Shown: positions 38,715-47,257, counted from the first letter of the stretch. The stretch: 64,000 bases of DNA from a virus (IMGVR_UViG_3300037225_001477:45502-109501), one strand, 5' to 3'. Translations and numbers: made by a program. The notes: generated by a model not told the origin, from the letters alone.

Positions 38715-39389
38715 CTATTTCCGAGTCTTTTGATAAAGCCTATTATTTGAAAGCCATGTCCCTTCATAAAGATGTTCTGCATAGCAATTAGGATTGCTAT
38801 CCTTTTTAAAAGTAAATACAGTAGAATTTTCTACTCTAATTAAACCATCTTTAGTATCTAATGTTTTAGACTTTCCATCAAGAACACATTTGTATCTTTG
38901 TTTGAAAACTCTTTCTAAAATGGAGGAGTAATTAGCAAGAAAAAAGGTATCAAAAGATTTTTTCTTGAATTCCTCTACAGTAAACATACATCTGCTCCAA
39001 TTATTTTCATACCATTCCCTTACCTTTAATATATAAGGATGGTGGGGTTCCGCCCCTATAAGCCCTACACTAAAATTAAATCCATTATGCCCAATAAAAA
39101 ATGAATAAGGTAAAAAATCAGACAAATCTCTATGAATTATTATATCAGTATCTAACCAAATTCCACCTTCTTCAGCTAATATATCTATTCTTAATGAATC
39201 TGATGCAGGACCGTATCGTTTAGCATCATACATCCTTCTAGATGCTTCATATTTGTCTATATCTAAATTTGATTCACCCCACTCTTTAAACTCAAAATCT
39301 GAAAGAATCTTCTTCCAAGAACTTATCCTATCTATGGGTTTTTTAGCAACGTCGCCGAACCAAAGATAGTGTATGATTTTTGGAATCAT
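38715..39389 (-). CDS. GT32-like glycosyltransferase (DXD sugar-binding family)
   Basis: 224 residues, ATG 39389. MIPKIIHYLWFGD at the start, ASDSLRIDILAEEGGIWLDTDI with the DXD metal motif at ~80-82, and C-terminal H/W residues match the capsular-polysaccharide/OCH1-type (Gly_transf_sug) family, which adds hexoses from nucleotide sugars. Directly follows the radical SAM/coiled-coil genes in the same operon. Confidence 0.85.
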   Translation of the reverse strand: MIPKIIHYLWFGDVAKKPIDRISSWKKILSDFEFKEWGESNLDIDKYEASRRMYDAKRYGPASDSLRIDILAEEGGIWLDTDIIIHRDLSDFLPYSFFIGHNGFNFSVGLIGAEPHHPYILKVREWYENNWSRCMFTVEEFKKKSFDTFFLANYSSILERVFKQRYKCVLDGKSKTLDTKDGLIRVENSTVFTFKKDSNPNCYAEHLYEGTWLSNNRLYQKTRK

Positions 39390-39394
39390 AAATA

Positions 39395-39658
39395 TTAGGA
39401 TTCCCCTTCATTTTCCCAAGGTTTTTCACCAGTATTTATTCTTTTAATATAAGACAATGCTTTCGAATGAGACATTCCTTCCATTCTTAGCTGTGTTAAT
39501 AATGACCTCTCTTGCCATACACTGTTAATATGATTTTGGTGTGTCTGATAAGCAGTAGTTTGCTTATATAGGGTTTCAATTTGAGGTATAACTACCATTA
39601 GTTGGTTTATCTTGCTTTGTAAGTCCGCTACTTGAGCAGCTAAGGTTTCTAAGTCCAT
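39395..39658 (-). CDS. Small coiled-coil protein
   Basis: 87 residues, ATG 39658 behind AAAGGAG. N-terminal heptads (LETLAAQVADLQSKINQLM), C-terminal basic part. Possibly a structural adaptor; no family recognised. Confidence 0.55.
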   Translation of the reverse strand: MDLETLAAQVADLQSKINQLMVVIPQIETLYKQTTAYQTHQNHINSVWQERSLLTQLRMEGMSHSKALSYIKRINTGEKPWENEGES

Positions 39659-39669
39659 ATATTCTCCTT

Positions 39670-39679
39670 TATAATTAGT
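39670..39679 (-). promoter_or_regulatory. Late-promoter-like motif ACTAATTATA
   Basis: Eleven bases upstream of ATG 39658, immediately followed by AAGGAG; separates the glycosyltransferase genes from the radical SAM genes. Confidence 0.6.
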
Positions 39680-39680
39680 A

Positions 39681-40469
39681 TTATTCTAAAACCTTTAAAA
39701 AATAAGGGTCTTTATCCCATTCTTCTATGGCTATTTCAAAACTTTTGGATATAGCTGGGGAGGGGGGTAAGGGTATACATTTTATATGGCAATATTTACA
39801 CATTTTTTTCTTTTGGTTCAGTAGTTCTTCAGGAGTAGGAAAATGATCCAGCCCTTCTCCTAATTTGAATATTCTAGAGATGGCTATAGCCATAGAACAT
39901 ATATAAATCCCATAAGGGGAAATATTATATCCACAATTATCTTGTACCCAACAGTAATCAATATTTATATCATCTTTATAATCTATTAATCCCCGTAAGT
40001 TCGGGTGATGCCTGGATTCTACAACTTTTTGATTATAAAATTTTGATCTAACAATACAAAAATCTTTATTAGATTTTGCTACACTATAAGGATTAATCAT
40101 TGTTATAGATCGTGAATTGTCATAGGTGTTATATCTTTTTCTTATTTCTTCTAGTATGGAATTTACCCTTTCTCCTACTCCATTTGAAACAATATTCATA
40201 GGGAAAGATAGTTTAGGTCTTAGTATTTTTACTAATAAATCCAAAACTTCAAAAATTTGAGGGTGCAGTGTAGGCTCCCCTCCAAGAATGTTTATCCTTG
40301 ATACAGAAGAAATATGGGGTAAAACTGCAACAATATACTTTTCTAACTGGGATACAGACATAAAATCATTTTTATTAAATTTAGTACCGCATAATCTATT
40401 ACAATACTTACAAGATAAATTACACTCATAAGTAATATCAATATCAAAATTAACCATTACAATAGCCAA
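39681..40469 (-). CDS. Radical SAM enzyme (second copy) with auxiliary Cys motifs
   Basis: 262 residues, ATG 40469. Cluster motif CNLSCKYC (C16, C20, C23), GGEP at 63-66 (SAM binding), SNG ~95. The C-terminal part has six further Cys (C173, C179, C191, C224, C227, C231), the last three as CKYCHIKC, fit to ligate an auxiliary Fe-S cluster as in SPASM/twitch maturases. Such enzymes crosslink or epimerise residues of ribosomal peptides. Substrate candidate: the Cys-rich protein at 42155-42793. Confidence 0.8.
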   Translation of the reverse strand: MAIVMVNFDIDITYECNLSCKYCNRLCGTKFNKNDFMSVSQLEKYIVAVLPHISSVSRINILGGEPTLHPQIFEVLDLLVKILRPKLSFPMNIVSNGVGERVNSILEEIRKRYNTYDNSRSITMINPYSVAKSNKDFCIVRSKFYNQKVVESRHHPNLRGLIDYKDDINIDYCWVQDNCGYNISPYGIYICSMAIAISRIFKLGEGLDHFPTPEELLNQKKKMCKYCHIKCIPLPPSPAISKSFEIAIEEWDKDPYFLKVLE

Positions 40470-41359
40470 CTTTGAACCAACTTGGCAAGATAAGGAGTTT
40501 CATAAATATCTTCCATAACCTTTTGATTCTGGGCTAAATCAATTAAATACCAATTTTTATATTCTGTTTCAAACTTTACATCTATTAGTTTTCTTATTGT
40601 ATTAAGTTCCTCCAAAGGAACATCCTCTCCATTTAAATCTAGATATTTTCCCATAGAAAAATAGGGGGTGTCCTTATCTAAAAGTATATCTAGGGATTCG
40701 CTAACATAGCATCTAACGGGGTCAAAAGAATTTTTGAGTGTTATCATTTTCTGATTCTTGCCCATAGCTGCCTGTGGCTCTGTTGTCCATTTTTTAAGTA
40801 AACTAAGATAGAAGAATAAAGAGTGTAATTCAGAAAGAGGCTTATCCTCAAAAGAGGAATAATCTATTTTTAGATCAATATAATTGAGTACAGGATGCTT
40901 AATACAAAGTTTTATCATATCCTTATATACTTGAGCATAGTTATCTGATGTAATTATATATTCTGTCCAAAACAAAGTATTATTATAAATATAATTATTT
41001 TCTTTTTCTTTTATATTTTGTAATGTACTATTATCTGAAGATAAATATATAGTAGTATCCGTTATAAGTTCTTCAATATCTTCTAATAAATTAGAGGAAA
41101 ACTGTATATTTATTTTATTTTTAATAATATCCGTTTCTCTAATAATTTTTAATAACATCTGTAACTCATTACGGTTGCTAACAGGAATCTTATACTCTTT
41201 TTGATTTATTGTAAACAGACTTTTCTCTAAAAACTTATAAAAAGACAAGAAATTGGAAAAGGTTATCTGGCTAAAATGAGAAAATATTTCCCGAGGATTG
41301 AATAAATCTTTAATAAAATATTTTCGATTATATGCAAAATTATTGTTACTATATATCAT
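40457..41359 (-). CDS. Unassigned protein between radical SAM genes, possibly a degenerate radical SAM fold
   Basis: 300 residues, ATG 41359. No CxxxCxxC motif (only two Cys in total). Alternating strands and helices (VLNYIDLKIDYSS) and a C-terminal segment SLDILLDKDTPYFSMGKYL...VPLEELN resemble in spacing the barrel and the 'dG-x-x-x-C...lGn...leel' region of SPASM enzymes. A cluster-less partner subunit for the real radical SAM enzymes is possible; this rests on weak similarity seen by eye. Confidence 0.35.
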   Translation of the reverse strand: MIYSNNNFAYNRKYFIKDLFNPREIFSHFSQITFSNFLSFYKFLEKSLFTINQKEYKIPVSNRNELQMLLKIIRETDIIKNKINIQFSSNLLEDIEELITDTTIYLSSDNSTLQNIKEKENNYIYNNTLFWTEYIITSDNYAQVYKDMIKLCIKHPVLNYIDLKIDYSSFEDKPLSELHSLFFYLSLLKKWTTEPQAAMGKNQKMITLKNSFDPVRCYVSESLDILLDKDTPYFSMGKYLDLNGEDVPLEELNTIRKLIDVKFETEYKNWYLIDLAQNQKVMEDIYETPYLAKLVQSWLL

Positions 41360-42155
41360 TTTTTGTTTCCTCTAACAAGTTAGTAAAATAAGAAATAAGC
41401 CCATTATTTTTCTCAGATTGAGCTATGGATATCAATTGACTTATTTCCATATCACGGTGTATATGGGATATATTATTATCATAGGTGATAGTATTTAGGT
41501 TGGGTAATTCTCCCTCTCCAGGCTTATCGTTCTCTCTTATATGATATCTAAACAAATATTCAGGGCAAATAGCAATAGCATTGTTCTCCATAAATTTTCG
41601 TAAAAAGTAGTGTTCGGGGCTAATGCTCTCTGGTGGGTACTCTTTACATACATCTAAAGCATAGTTATCATAAGTAAATTGTCCTGGATTTCTATAATTT
41701 TTATCATTATAAGGAACTATACTAAAAGTATCTAATTTTTGTCTCCACCTAAAGGTTTCAATAATAGAAGTATCTATAATCTTCTCTTTTATAGTCATCT
41801 GTAAGCAAGAAATTCCATGGGTATTTGCAGTAGTATATGCCCTTACTATCTTTTCTAATCTATCAGACACATATTCATCATCATCGTCAAGAATAGAAAA
41901 TAGATCACACTTATGGTCCTTGGCTACTTCTAATGCTTGGTTTAACATCATTCCTAAATTATTTTCTTTACTTTTTAATATAGTTCTTCTAGGATTATAG
42001 GGCATCGTGCATAAGGAGTAATCTTGATCATAATTATTACTACTTGATATTACAATATGGATATATTTAGTATATGCCTGTTTATCTATACTCCGTAAGC
42101 ATCGTGGTAATAATAATGGCCTATTATGAGTACGTGTTACTATAGCTATTTTCAT
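41349..42155 (-). CDS. Family 2 (GT-A) glycosyltransferase
   Basis: 268 residues, ATG 42155, overlapping the stop of the Cys-rich gene (TAATG). KIAIVTRTHNRPLLLPRCLRS at the start and LFSILDDDDEYV (DXD motif, 89-94) are standard GT2 features. GT2 enzymes include the S-glycosyltransferases that modify cysteines of glycocin peptides, so its coupling to a Cys-rich substrate candidate is suggestive. Acceptor not proven. Confidence 0.85.
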   Translation of the reverse strand: MKIAIVTRTHNRPLLLPRCLRSIDKQAYTKYIHIVISSSNNYDQDYSLCTMPYNPRRTILKSKENNLGMMLNQALEVAKDHKCDLFSILDDDDEYVSDRLEKIVRAYTTANTHGISCLQMTIKEKIIDTSIIETFRWRQKLDTFSIVPYNDKNYRNPGQFTYDNYALDVCKEYPPESISPEHYFLRKFMENNAIAICPEYLFRYHIRENDKPGEGELPNLNTITYDNNISHIHRDMEISQLISIAQSEKNNGLISYFTNLLEETKNDI

Positions 42156-42793
42156 TAGTTATACTCACATACACATTGATTATTACAACTGCAAGTATTT
42201 TGAGCACTACACACATAGTCACAAGTACAAGTAACATGGGTACACCCATTATAGTTACAACAATTAGTCCCATGGCACACGCACTGATCCCCATGCCCGA
42301 TATCATAAGTATAACATGTACAGGAATACCCATTTGCGCATTTTACATTGCACGCACAAGCATGTGCTGTACATGAGTATGAACTACACGTAGAATAATT
42401 AGAGGTTACTACATTACATGCACATTGATTATATAAACTATTAATATCATTTACAATAGCATTCATTGTAGAAGCTTGCAGAGTTACACCAGAATTAAAA
42501 TTACCACTAGCAGCAGTTAAACTAAGATTTGTACCTATATTAGAATGAACTAAAGTTCCATACCCATTAGGATTGATTAATCCAGGCCATGTGTGAGTAG
42601 AATTTAATGTATTCTCTTGTGTAATTATTCCTTGGGGTAGGCTTCCATATATTTTAGTATACTGAGAAGGCGCTCCCACCGCAGAACCTGCGCTTCTCGA
42701 AGTGATTAATGAGTTTATAGCAACAATAATAGCACTAATATCTGAATCAGTAACTATATTAGTCTGTGTTACTGGATTTGCAATAGTTGGCAT
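42155..42793 (-). CDS. Cys-rich virion-like protein, candidate modified peptide substrate
   Basis: 212 residues, ATG 42793. Residues 1-123 contain no Cys, are Thr/Ser/Asn-rich and look like a small tail-fibre or tail-knob domain. Residues 124-209 contain 21 Cys, with seven CxC motifs (CAC, CTC, CVC, CSC) interleaved with Ser, Thr, Asn and Tyr. Reducing cytoplasm and so many paired Cys suggest metal binding or enzymatic thioether/S-glycoside formation. It is translationally coupled to a GT2 gene and preceded by a SPASM-type radical SAM gene and the tail fibre gene. Not a known toxin or metallothionein pattern. Confidence 0.7.
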   Translation of the reverse strand: MPTIANPVTQTNIVTDSDISAIIVAINSLITSRSAGSAVGAPSQYTKIYGSLPQGIITQENTLNSTHTWPGLINPNGYGTLVHSNIGTNLSLTAASGNFNSGVTLQASTMNAIVNDINSLYNQCACNVVTSNYSTCSSYSCTAHACACNVKCANGYSCTCYTYDIGHGDQCVCHGTNCCNYNGCTHVTCTCDYVCSAQNTCSCNNQCVCEYN

Positions 42794-42805
42794 TACTTTC
42801 TCCTA

Positions 42806-43912
42806 TTAAATATGGGCATACTCAAATAAAGCATCTACAAACCTACCATACTCTGCTATAAGTACATTATATTTACAGGATTGGTAATAGGGGGTTCCTG
42901 ATGTCTGCACATTAGTAGAAGGACACCAATTTTGCTGATAGTATTTATTATTACTATTATTATAATCGAGTATATTCTGCGTACTGGAATACATCTTCTT
43001 ATTTTTCCCCATATTAAGAAAGGCATTAAAGAACTTAGGCCCTCTTTCAAAAAAATTATAGTTGCTTTTATCTGCTATCATTGCTAGTCTATGACAAGGA
43101 AACAATTCTCCCTCTAGATTATATGCATACATAAAATGTCCAGCGGTACAAACCGCTCCTTTTCTTTTATACCAATTATTAGCTAAAGTAATCTTTTGTT
43201 GCTGATTTAGTTCTGGCAATAAAAAAATTTTATTAAATATTTCCTCTTGTTCTCGTAAAAATATGTCTATATCATCATCAGTATAATTCTCCTCAAATAT
43301 TATTTGGAATGTATTCTCCCCTAGCATTCCAATACTTTTATCTAAATCACCCTTTGCTTCTAATTTACAGATTTCCCACCAAAAATCAAATAACTTTGAA
43401 AGATTAGAAAAATTATTTCTTCCTATAGCACCATGGCAACTCCAAGGAATATCATTAGCAATACAGCACTTTATGTTTCTTATCACTGTACTGTATGTAC
43501 CTTTTCCTTTATGGTCCACCCTACATAAATCATTTATTTCCTCAGGTCCATCTATACTTATCTGTAACTTTAGGTTTAGTCTTTTGATGATATTTATATT
43601 CTTTATTATTAGGGTTCCATTTGTTATTAGTTGAGCATCTTTAGTAAAGGAATTTAGTAAATCAACTTTTATATCTTCATTTATATCAAGTTTCTGAATA
43701 GACGTATAGAGGTAGTCAAACTCGTCTAAAGCAAGTAAGGGCTCACCACCAAATACCATTAATCCTGTAGAGGGTAAATTTAACAGAAACTCGTCAATCA
43801 TTCCTTTACTTATAGTTTTTTGTGGCTTGTCTTTTTCAAAGCAATAAGAGCAATTCATATTGCATTTTGAGGTTATTAGTAACTCTGTAATAGGAACGGG
43901 TATAAAATCCAT
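42806..43912 (-). CDS. Radical SAM/SPASM maturase
   Basis: 368 residues, ATG 43912 behind AAGGAG. CNMNCSYC (C17, C21, C24), GGEP (55-58), ITNGT (~96-100), QISIDGPEEINDLCR (~117-131), then SPASM-type ligands C255 (GAVCTAGH), C273 (LFPCHRL), C330 and C346. Overall layout is that of anaerobic sulfatase-maturase-like and sactipeptide/ranthipeptide maturases, which form Cys-derived crosslinks in peptides. It lies 13 bp upstream of the Cys-rich gene. No recognisable RiPP-recognition domain at the N-terminus. Confidence 0.85.
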   Translation of the reverse strand: MDFIPVPITELLITSKCNMNCSYCFEKDKPQKTISKGMIDEFLLNLPSTGLMVFGGEPLLALDEFDYLYTSIQKLDINEDIKVDLLNSFTKDAQLITNGTLIIKNINIIKRLNLKLQISIDGPEEINDLCRVDHKGKGTYSTVIRNIKCCIANDIPWSCHGAIGRNNFSNLSKLFDFWWEICKLEAKGDLDKSIGMLGENTFQIIFEENYTDDDIDIFLREQEEIFNKIFLLPELNQQQKITLANNWYKRKGAVCTAGHFMYAYNLEGELFPCHRLAMIADKSNYNFFERGPKFFNAFLNMGKNKKMYSSTQNILDYNNSNNKYYQQNWCPSTNVQTSGTPYYQSCKYNVLIAEYGRFVDALFEYAHI

Positions 43913-43920
43913 AATTCTCC

Positions 43921-44964
43921 TTACGATATTCTTATCGCTGAATAAGTCATAGTGCTGCTGGCCATCCCACCATATTGAACATAGCTACCTGATGCTCTAA
44001 CAGTACCATCACCACCATTTATTTGTATTACTGTTACCGTTGCTGTGCAGTTTACATAATAGTACATATCATATCTATTTACACCAGCAGACGACACAGC
44101 AATTATAAATCCAGATTGCCCTGCTGTAGGGGCAAACCAGTTTACCCAAGTAACAGAAGTAATTCCAGTCACTTGATAAGTATAAAAAGAACCTGTAGCT
44201 GAGATGTTGCCTGTATCATCAAGTGTGGCTATTACAGCACTGTACGCACTGTTGATAACCTCCAATCCGCCTATGTAGTTTACTCGTAAAAACTTATTAC
44301 CATTTGTCACACCTGTTAAAGTATTACCAATTGCTATATTCGGGGAAACCCCAGGGCCACCATATACGCCGCCCATGCCAAGATACCCGTATTGAGTTGT
44401 TACATACAGGGATGATGTTGATGGAGTATACGTCAAATACGCAGATGATTTCAACGACTGATTTGCTGTAGCAGCGCCAAAATAAGGATAATATGTAGTA
44501 CCAGAAACATCAGCAGTAATAGTTGCAGTAGTAGCATTTACAGAAGTCAAACCACTCCCATTACCATAATAGCTACCACCAACAAAGTTTGTTGCTGATA
44601 AAGTTCCAGTAGAGGGAACATATGATAAATTAGTAGAGGATTTCAACGATTGATTTGCGGTAGCACCACCAAAATAAGGATAATACGTAGTAGCAGAAAC
44701 ATCAGCAGTAATAGTTGCAGTAGTAGCATTTACAGAAGTCAAACCACTCCCATTACCATAATAGCTACCACCACAATAAATATTATTAGTAACCGATAAT
44801 GTATCTGAAGGGTAGGTAGAAGGAAAATAACTTTGTATATAGTTAAGGAGACTATTACATACGAGAGTCCAGTATTGTTGTGCTGACGAAGAGGATGTAG
44901 TATTTTTAGATAAATTATTGGCTATAATAGTGCCTAATAATGATCCGGTTAAATCTAATGCCAT
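43921..44964 (-). CDS. Tail fibre protein with duplicated internal repeat
   Basis: About 347 residues from ATG 44964 (AAGG ten bases before); longer frames run into the spike gene. N-terminal helix (GSLLGTIIANNLSKN), then two near-identical copies of a ~44-residue unit (GGSYYGNGSGLTSVNATTAT ...) and a beta-rich C-terminus. The motif GNGSGLT is typical for fibre shafts of tailed phages. The repeat is also exact at DNA level (132 bp). Confidence 0.7.
   Translation of the reverse strand: MALDLTGSLLGTIIANNLSKNTTSSSSAQQYWTLVCNSLLNYIQSYFPSTYPSDTLSVTNNIYCGGSYYGNGSGLTSVNATTATITADVSATTYYPYFGGATANQSLKSSTNLSYVPSTGTLSATNFVGGSYYGNGSGLTSVNATTATITADVSGTTYYPYFGAATANQSLKSSAYLTYTPSTSSLYVTTQYGYLGMGGVYGGPGVSPNIAIGNTLTGVTNGNKFLRVNYIGGLEVINSAYSAVIATLDDTGNISATGSFYTYQVTGITSVTWVNWFAPTAGQSGFIIAVSSAGVNRYDMYYYVNCTATVTVIQINGGDGTVRASGSYVQYGGMASSTMTYSAIRIS
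44449..44772 (-). repeat. Direct repeat inside the fibre gene (two copies of ~132 bp)
   Basis: Copies at 44449-44580 and 44641-44772 are nearly identical; the 60 bp between them differ. Unequal recombination here would change shaft length. Confidence 0.8.
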
Positions 44965-44972
44965 AGTATACC

Positions 44973-46046
44973 TTATAATGCCATAGATTCTTCCAATGTT
45001 GCTACAGCAGTACCTGCCCCCACTCCAGGGGTGAGAGATGCCATAAAACCAATAGGAGAAGTTCCGGGAGGAACCCCTGTAGCAAATCCCTGTAAAGGGT
45101 TTGTAGGGAGAATAATGGTATCGCATTTGGATAAATCTAATACAAGGGTTTCCAGGGCTATTGAAGTTGGAGATGCAATAGTCAGAGGCCCACTACAGGC
45201 TAATGTTATTACTCCTGCTTGAACTGCTATAGTATAACTCCCTGCTAATACTTGTTGTGCGTCTGTGCCTAACATAACTGTTCTATGACAACTACCAACC
45301 ACTGTTTCATTATATGTCTTTCCTACAATAGAATCAAAATCCCCTGATGTATGTATAGATAAAGGTGAAGCTCCCGTAACCAAGGACATTCCTCCACCCG
45401 AATTCAGGGTAATCATACCTGAAGCATCTATTCGTTTTGAAGATAAATTTTCAGTACTGCCATTAGCATCTAAAGAATGGTCACCATTAATGTATTGTGT
45501 AACGGATTTTCCTCCCATATATACATCCCCTACTGAGGATACAGTGAGAGTAAAATTACCGTTGGTACAATAGATAGAACCGTCAGAGCCATAAAGGTAG
45601 ACTATATTTGTATTATATATTTGTCCTGCGGTTCCAGTAGAAACATTACTGAATGTAATATAAGTATCTGATAGCTTTTGAATAGAAATTTCATTTATGG
45701 CACTTTGCTCCATATCAGCATTAAGTTCTGCATTATTTATTAATGCTATAAATGAGGTTATATCCTCTCCTGCGGGTGGTTGTGCTGGCCCTAAAATAAA
45801 CCCAACATGGTAATCATCATCACAAACTAACCATACCGGGTCCCCAGGCTGATAACAGATATCATTATTTTTAAAGAAATTTGGATAACGAGGAAGTAAG
45901 TAGTTACCATTAACATCCTTGTCATTAATATCATTCATATCAGGTAGAACCTTAACTTGAAAATAGTTAGGCCCATAGGTAGGTTGGGCTTTATCAAGTA
46001 AATGCCTGCTATCTACAACAACACCGAGTTTTAATAAATAATCCAT
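44973..46046 (-). CDS. Baseplate spike protein (gp5/gpV-like: OB fold plus beta-helix)
   Basis: 357 residues, ATG 46046. Residues ~25-100 fit the OB-fold of contractile-tail spike proteins (GPNYFQVKVLPDMN, ICYQPGDPVWLVCDDDYHVGFILG). The remainder is Gly/Ser/Thr-rich with short repeating strands (NGNFTLTVSSVGDVYMGG, KTYNETVVGSCHRTVMLG), as in trimeric beta-helices. No lysozyme domain. Expected at the tip of the tail, bound to the hub encoded at 50663-51994. Confidence 0.75.
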   Translation of the reverse strand: MDYLLKLGVVVDSRHLLDKAQPTYGPNYFQVKVLPDMNDINDKDVNGNYLLPRYPNFFKNNDICYQPGDPVWLVCDDDYHVGFILGPAQPPAGEDITSFIALINNAELNADMEQSAINEISIQKLSDTYITFSNVSTGTAGQIYNTNIVYLYGSDGSIYCTNGNFTLTVSSVGDVYMGGKSVTQYINGDHSLDANGSTENLSSKRIDASGMITLNSGGGMSLVTGASPLSIHTSGDFDSIVGKTYNETVVGSCHRTVMLGTDAQQVLAGSYTIAVQAGVITLACSGPLTIASPTSIALETLVLDLSKCDTIILPTNPLQGFATGVPPGTSPIGFMASLTPGVGAGTAVATLEESMAL

Positions 46047-46243
46047 TATTCTACCTTGAATGTAGCATTACGAGGAATTACATGATTATTGTAGTAGATA
46101 GACTCCTGTAATACATTAGGTTCATGAGGAGCACTACTATTCATAGCGCCTCCTCCTGGGGGCATTGGGGCACCTACAGGAGAGTTGAAATTAGTATCTT
46201 CATTTGAATCTGATAAATAGTCTTCGCTTTTAACTGCTTCCAT
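46046..46243 (-). CDS. Small hypothetical protein
   Basis: 65 residues from ATG 46243; the upstream TTG 46261 overlaps the late motif. Acidic N-terminus, Pro/Gly-rich centre (SPVGAPMPPGGGAM). One-base overlap with the spike gene start. Unknown function; possibly a small baseplate subunit. Confidence 0.5.
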   Translation of the reverse strand: MEAVKSEDYLSDSNEDTNFNSPVGAPMPPGGGAMNSSAPHEPNVLQESIYYNNHVIPRNATFKVE

Positions 46244-46256
46244 GCTAACCCCACTA

Positions 46257-46266
46257 TACAATTAGT
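46257..46266 (-). promoter_or_regulatory. Late-promoter-like motif ACTAATTGTA
   Basis: Upstream of ATG 46243; first copy of the motif ahead of the baseplate/fibre/modification operon. Confidence 0.45.
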
Positions 46267-46280
46267 GGAATTAGCATATT

Positions 46281-46484
46281 TTAATATCTGTTTGTTATTA
46301 CGCTTAATACCTGTCTATAGGCTTCCTCGGCAGCCTCTTTTGAATCATAAATAGGACTTTTTATTACTCCTCCAGGAGTTAATACCTGAAAATAATATCC
46401 ATCCTCGATATGAGAGGTTTTCCCCTCCATATTCCCTACACCTATGATTGCTGAATCATGAATATACCATTCCCCTAACGTCAT
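46281..46484 (-). CDS. Small hypothetical protein
   Basis: 67 residues, ATG 46484 overlapping the upstream stop (ATGA). Pattern GYYFQVLTPGGVIKSPIYDSKEAAEEAYRQV resembles small phage proteins with a beta-hairpin and a terminal helix. No function known. Confidence 0.55.
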   Translation of the reverse strand: MTLGEWYIHDSAIIGVGNMEGKTSHIEDGYYFQVLTPGGVIKSPIYDSKEAAEEAYRQVLSVITNRY

Positions 46485-46948
46485 TGCTGCATCCCCGCTT
46501 CAGCTCTGATATTAGAGCTAAGAGTAGATAGTATAAACTGGTGAGATTTCCACATATCAATCAGCCCAGATAGAAAATCCACTTTACTTTCTTTTTCTAA
46601 ATATGTATTACGCTGTGCTTGGTATTCATCAGGATTTAGAGAAATAACTATATGTTCGATTTCTTTGGTAGATGCCCACTTCTGTGCTGTAAGCTCTGGC
46701 TTGTTTACCTCGCCTCGAACAGCAACATATTTCGCTGAATACCATGCATTATACCTTTCTTTCTCTCTCTGTAAGTCTATACGAGCTATATTATACATAG
46801 AAAGTAAAGATATATACACTTGAGAATAACCTTTAAGTGCGTGCTCTAGTTCAATAAAACTAATTTCTTTATCAGTTCCAAGGCGAGTTGCTTCTTTCAT
46901 AGAAGCAATTTGCTCTTGAACAAATTGGAGAAAAGTGTCTGATTCCAT
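46481..46948 (-). CDS. UvsY-like recombination mediator (candidate)
   Basis: 155 residues, ATG 46948. All-helical: RIDLQREKERYNAWYSAKYVAVRGEV, KWASTKEIEHIV, VDFLSGLIDMWKSHQFILSTLSSNIRAEAG. The order and the final 'FLsgLidxxkshxfxlxxl...Ea' helix follow T4 UvsY and related phage mediators that load recombinase on SSB-coated ssDNA. The RecA/UvsX gene lies 0.8 kb upstream on the same strand. Primary sequence identity to UvsY is low. Confidence 0.55.
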   Translation of the reverse strand: MESDTFLQFVQEQIASMKEATRLGTDKEISFIELEHALKGYSQVYISLLSMYNIARIDLQREKERYNAWYSAKYVAVRGEVNKPELTAQKWASTKEIEHIVISLNPDEYQAQRNTYLEKESKVDFLSGLIDMWKSHQFILSTLSSNIRAEAGMQQ

Positions 46949-46965
46949 TGTATACCTCTAAGAGA

Positions 46966-46994
46966 AATATACTACATTAAGTTGTAACTGTCAA
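46966..46994 (-). promoter_or_regulatory. sigma70-type promoter TTGACA-17-TATATT
   Basis: -35 46994-46989, -10 46971-46966, 17-bp spacer; the -35 lies inside the last codons of the upstream gene. Serves the UvsY-like gene. Confidence 0.75.
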
Positions 46995-47246
46995 GGTAGT
47001 ACCAGAACTTACAGATATATTTGCTAAATTAGTTGTGGCAGTACACCAAGGGCTCCTGAAATAAGTAGGATAAAGCGGAATATATGGATATGCAGGTTGA
47101 GGATAAATAGGATAAGGAATATAAGTAGGATTTTTACTATCAAATAATTCTTTAAGCTTAAAATATAACTCCTTAGCTGCATCTTTATCCAGTATTATTT
47201 TTGTCCCATCAATGTCAAGTCCAATAGTCTCAATTTCTACACTCAT
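46977..47246 (-). CDS. Small protein with Pro/Tyr-rich segment
   Basis: 89 residues, ATG 47246 behind AAGGAG. Acidic N-terminal beta/alpha part, then a Tyr-Pro repeat-like stretch (YIPYPIYPQPAYPYIPLYP) and a Thr/Ser-rich tail ending TVTT. Such Pro/Tyr runs occur in flexible virion or ssDNA-associated proteins; no family recognised. Confidence 0.5.
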   Translation of the reverse strand: MSVEIETIGLDIDGTKIILDKDAAKELYFKLKELFDSKNPTYIPYPIYPQPAYPYIPLYPTYFRSPWCTATTNLANISVSSGTTLTVTT

Positions 47247-47257
47247 TCTAACTCCTT

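Noticed and set aside
44964-45126. N-terminal extension of the tail fibre gene into the spike gene
   Set aside because: Upstream of ATG 44964 the frame overlaps the spike coding region and reads as low-plausibility sequence; a ribosome binding site exists only at ATG 44964.
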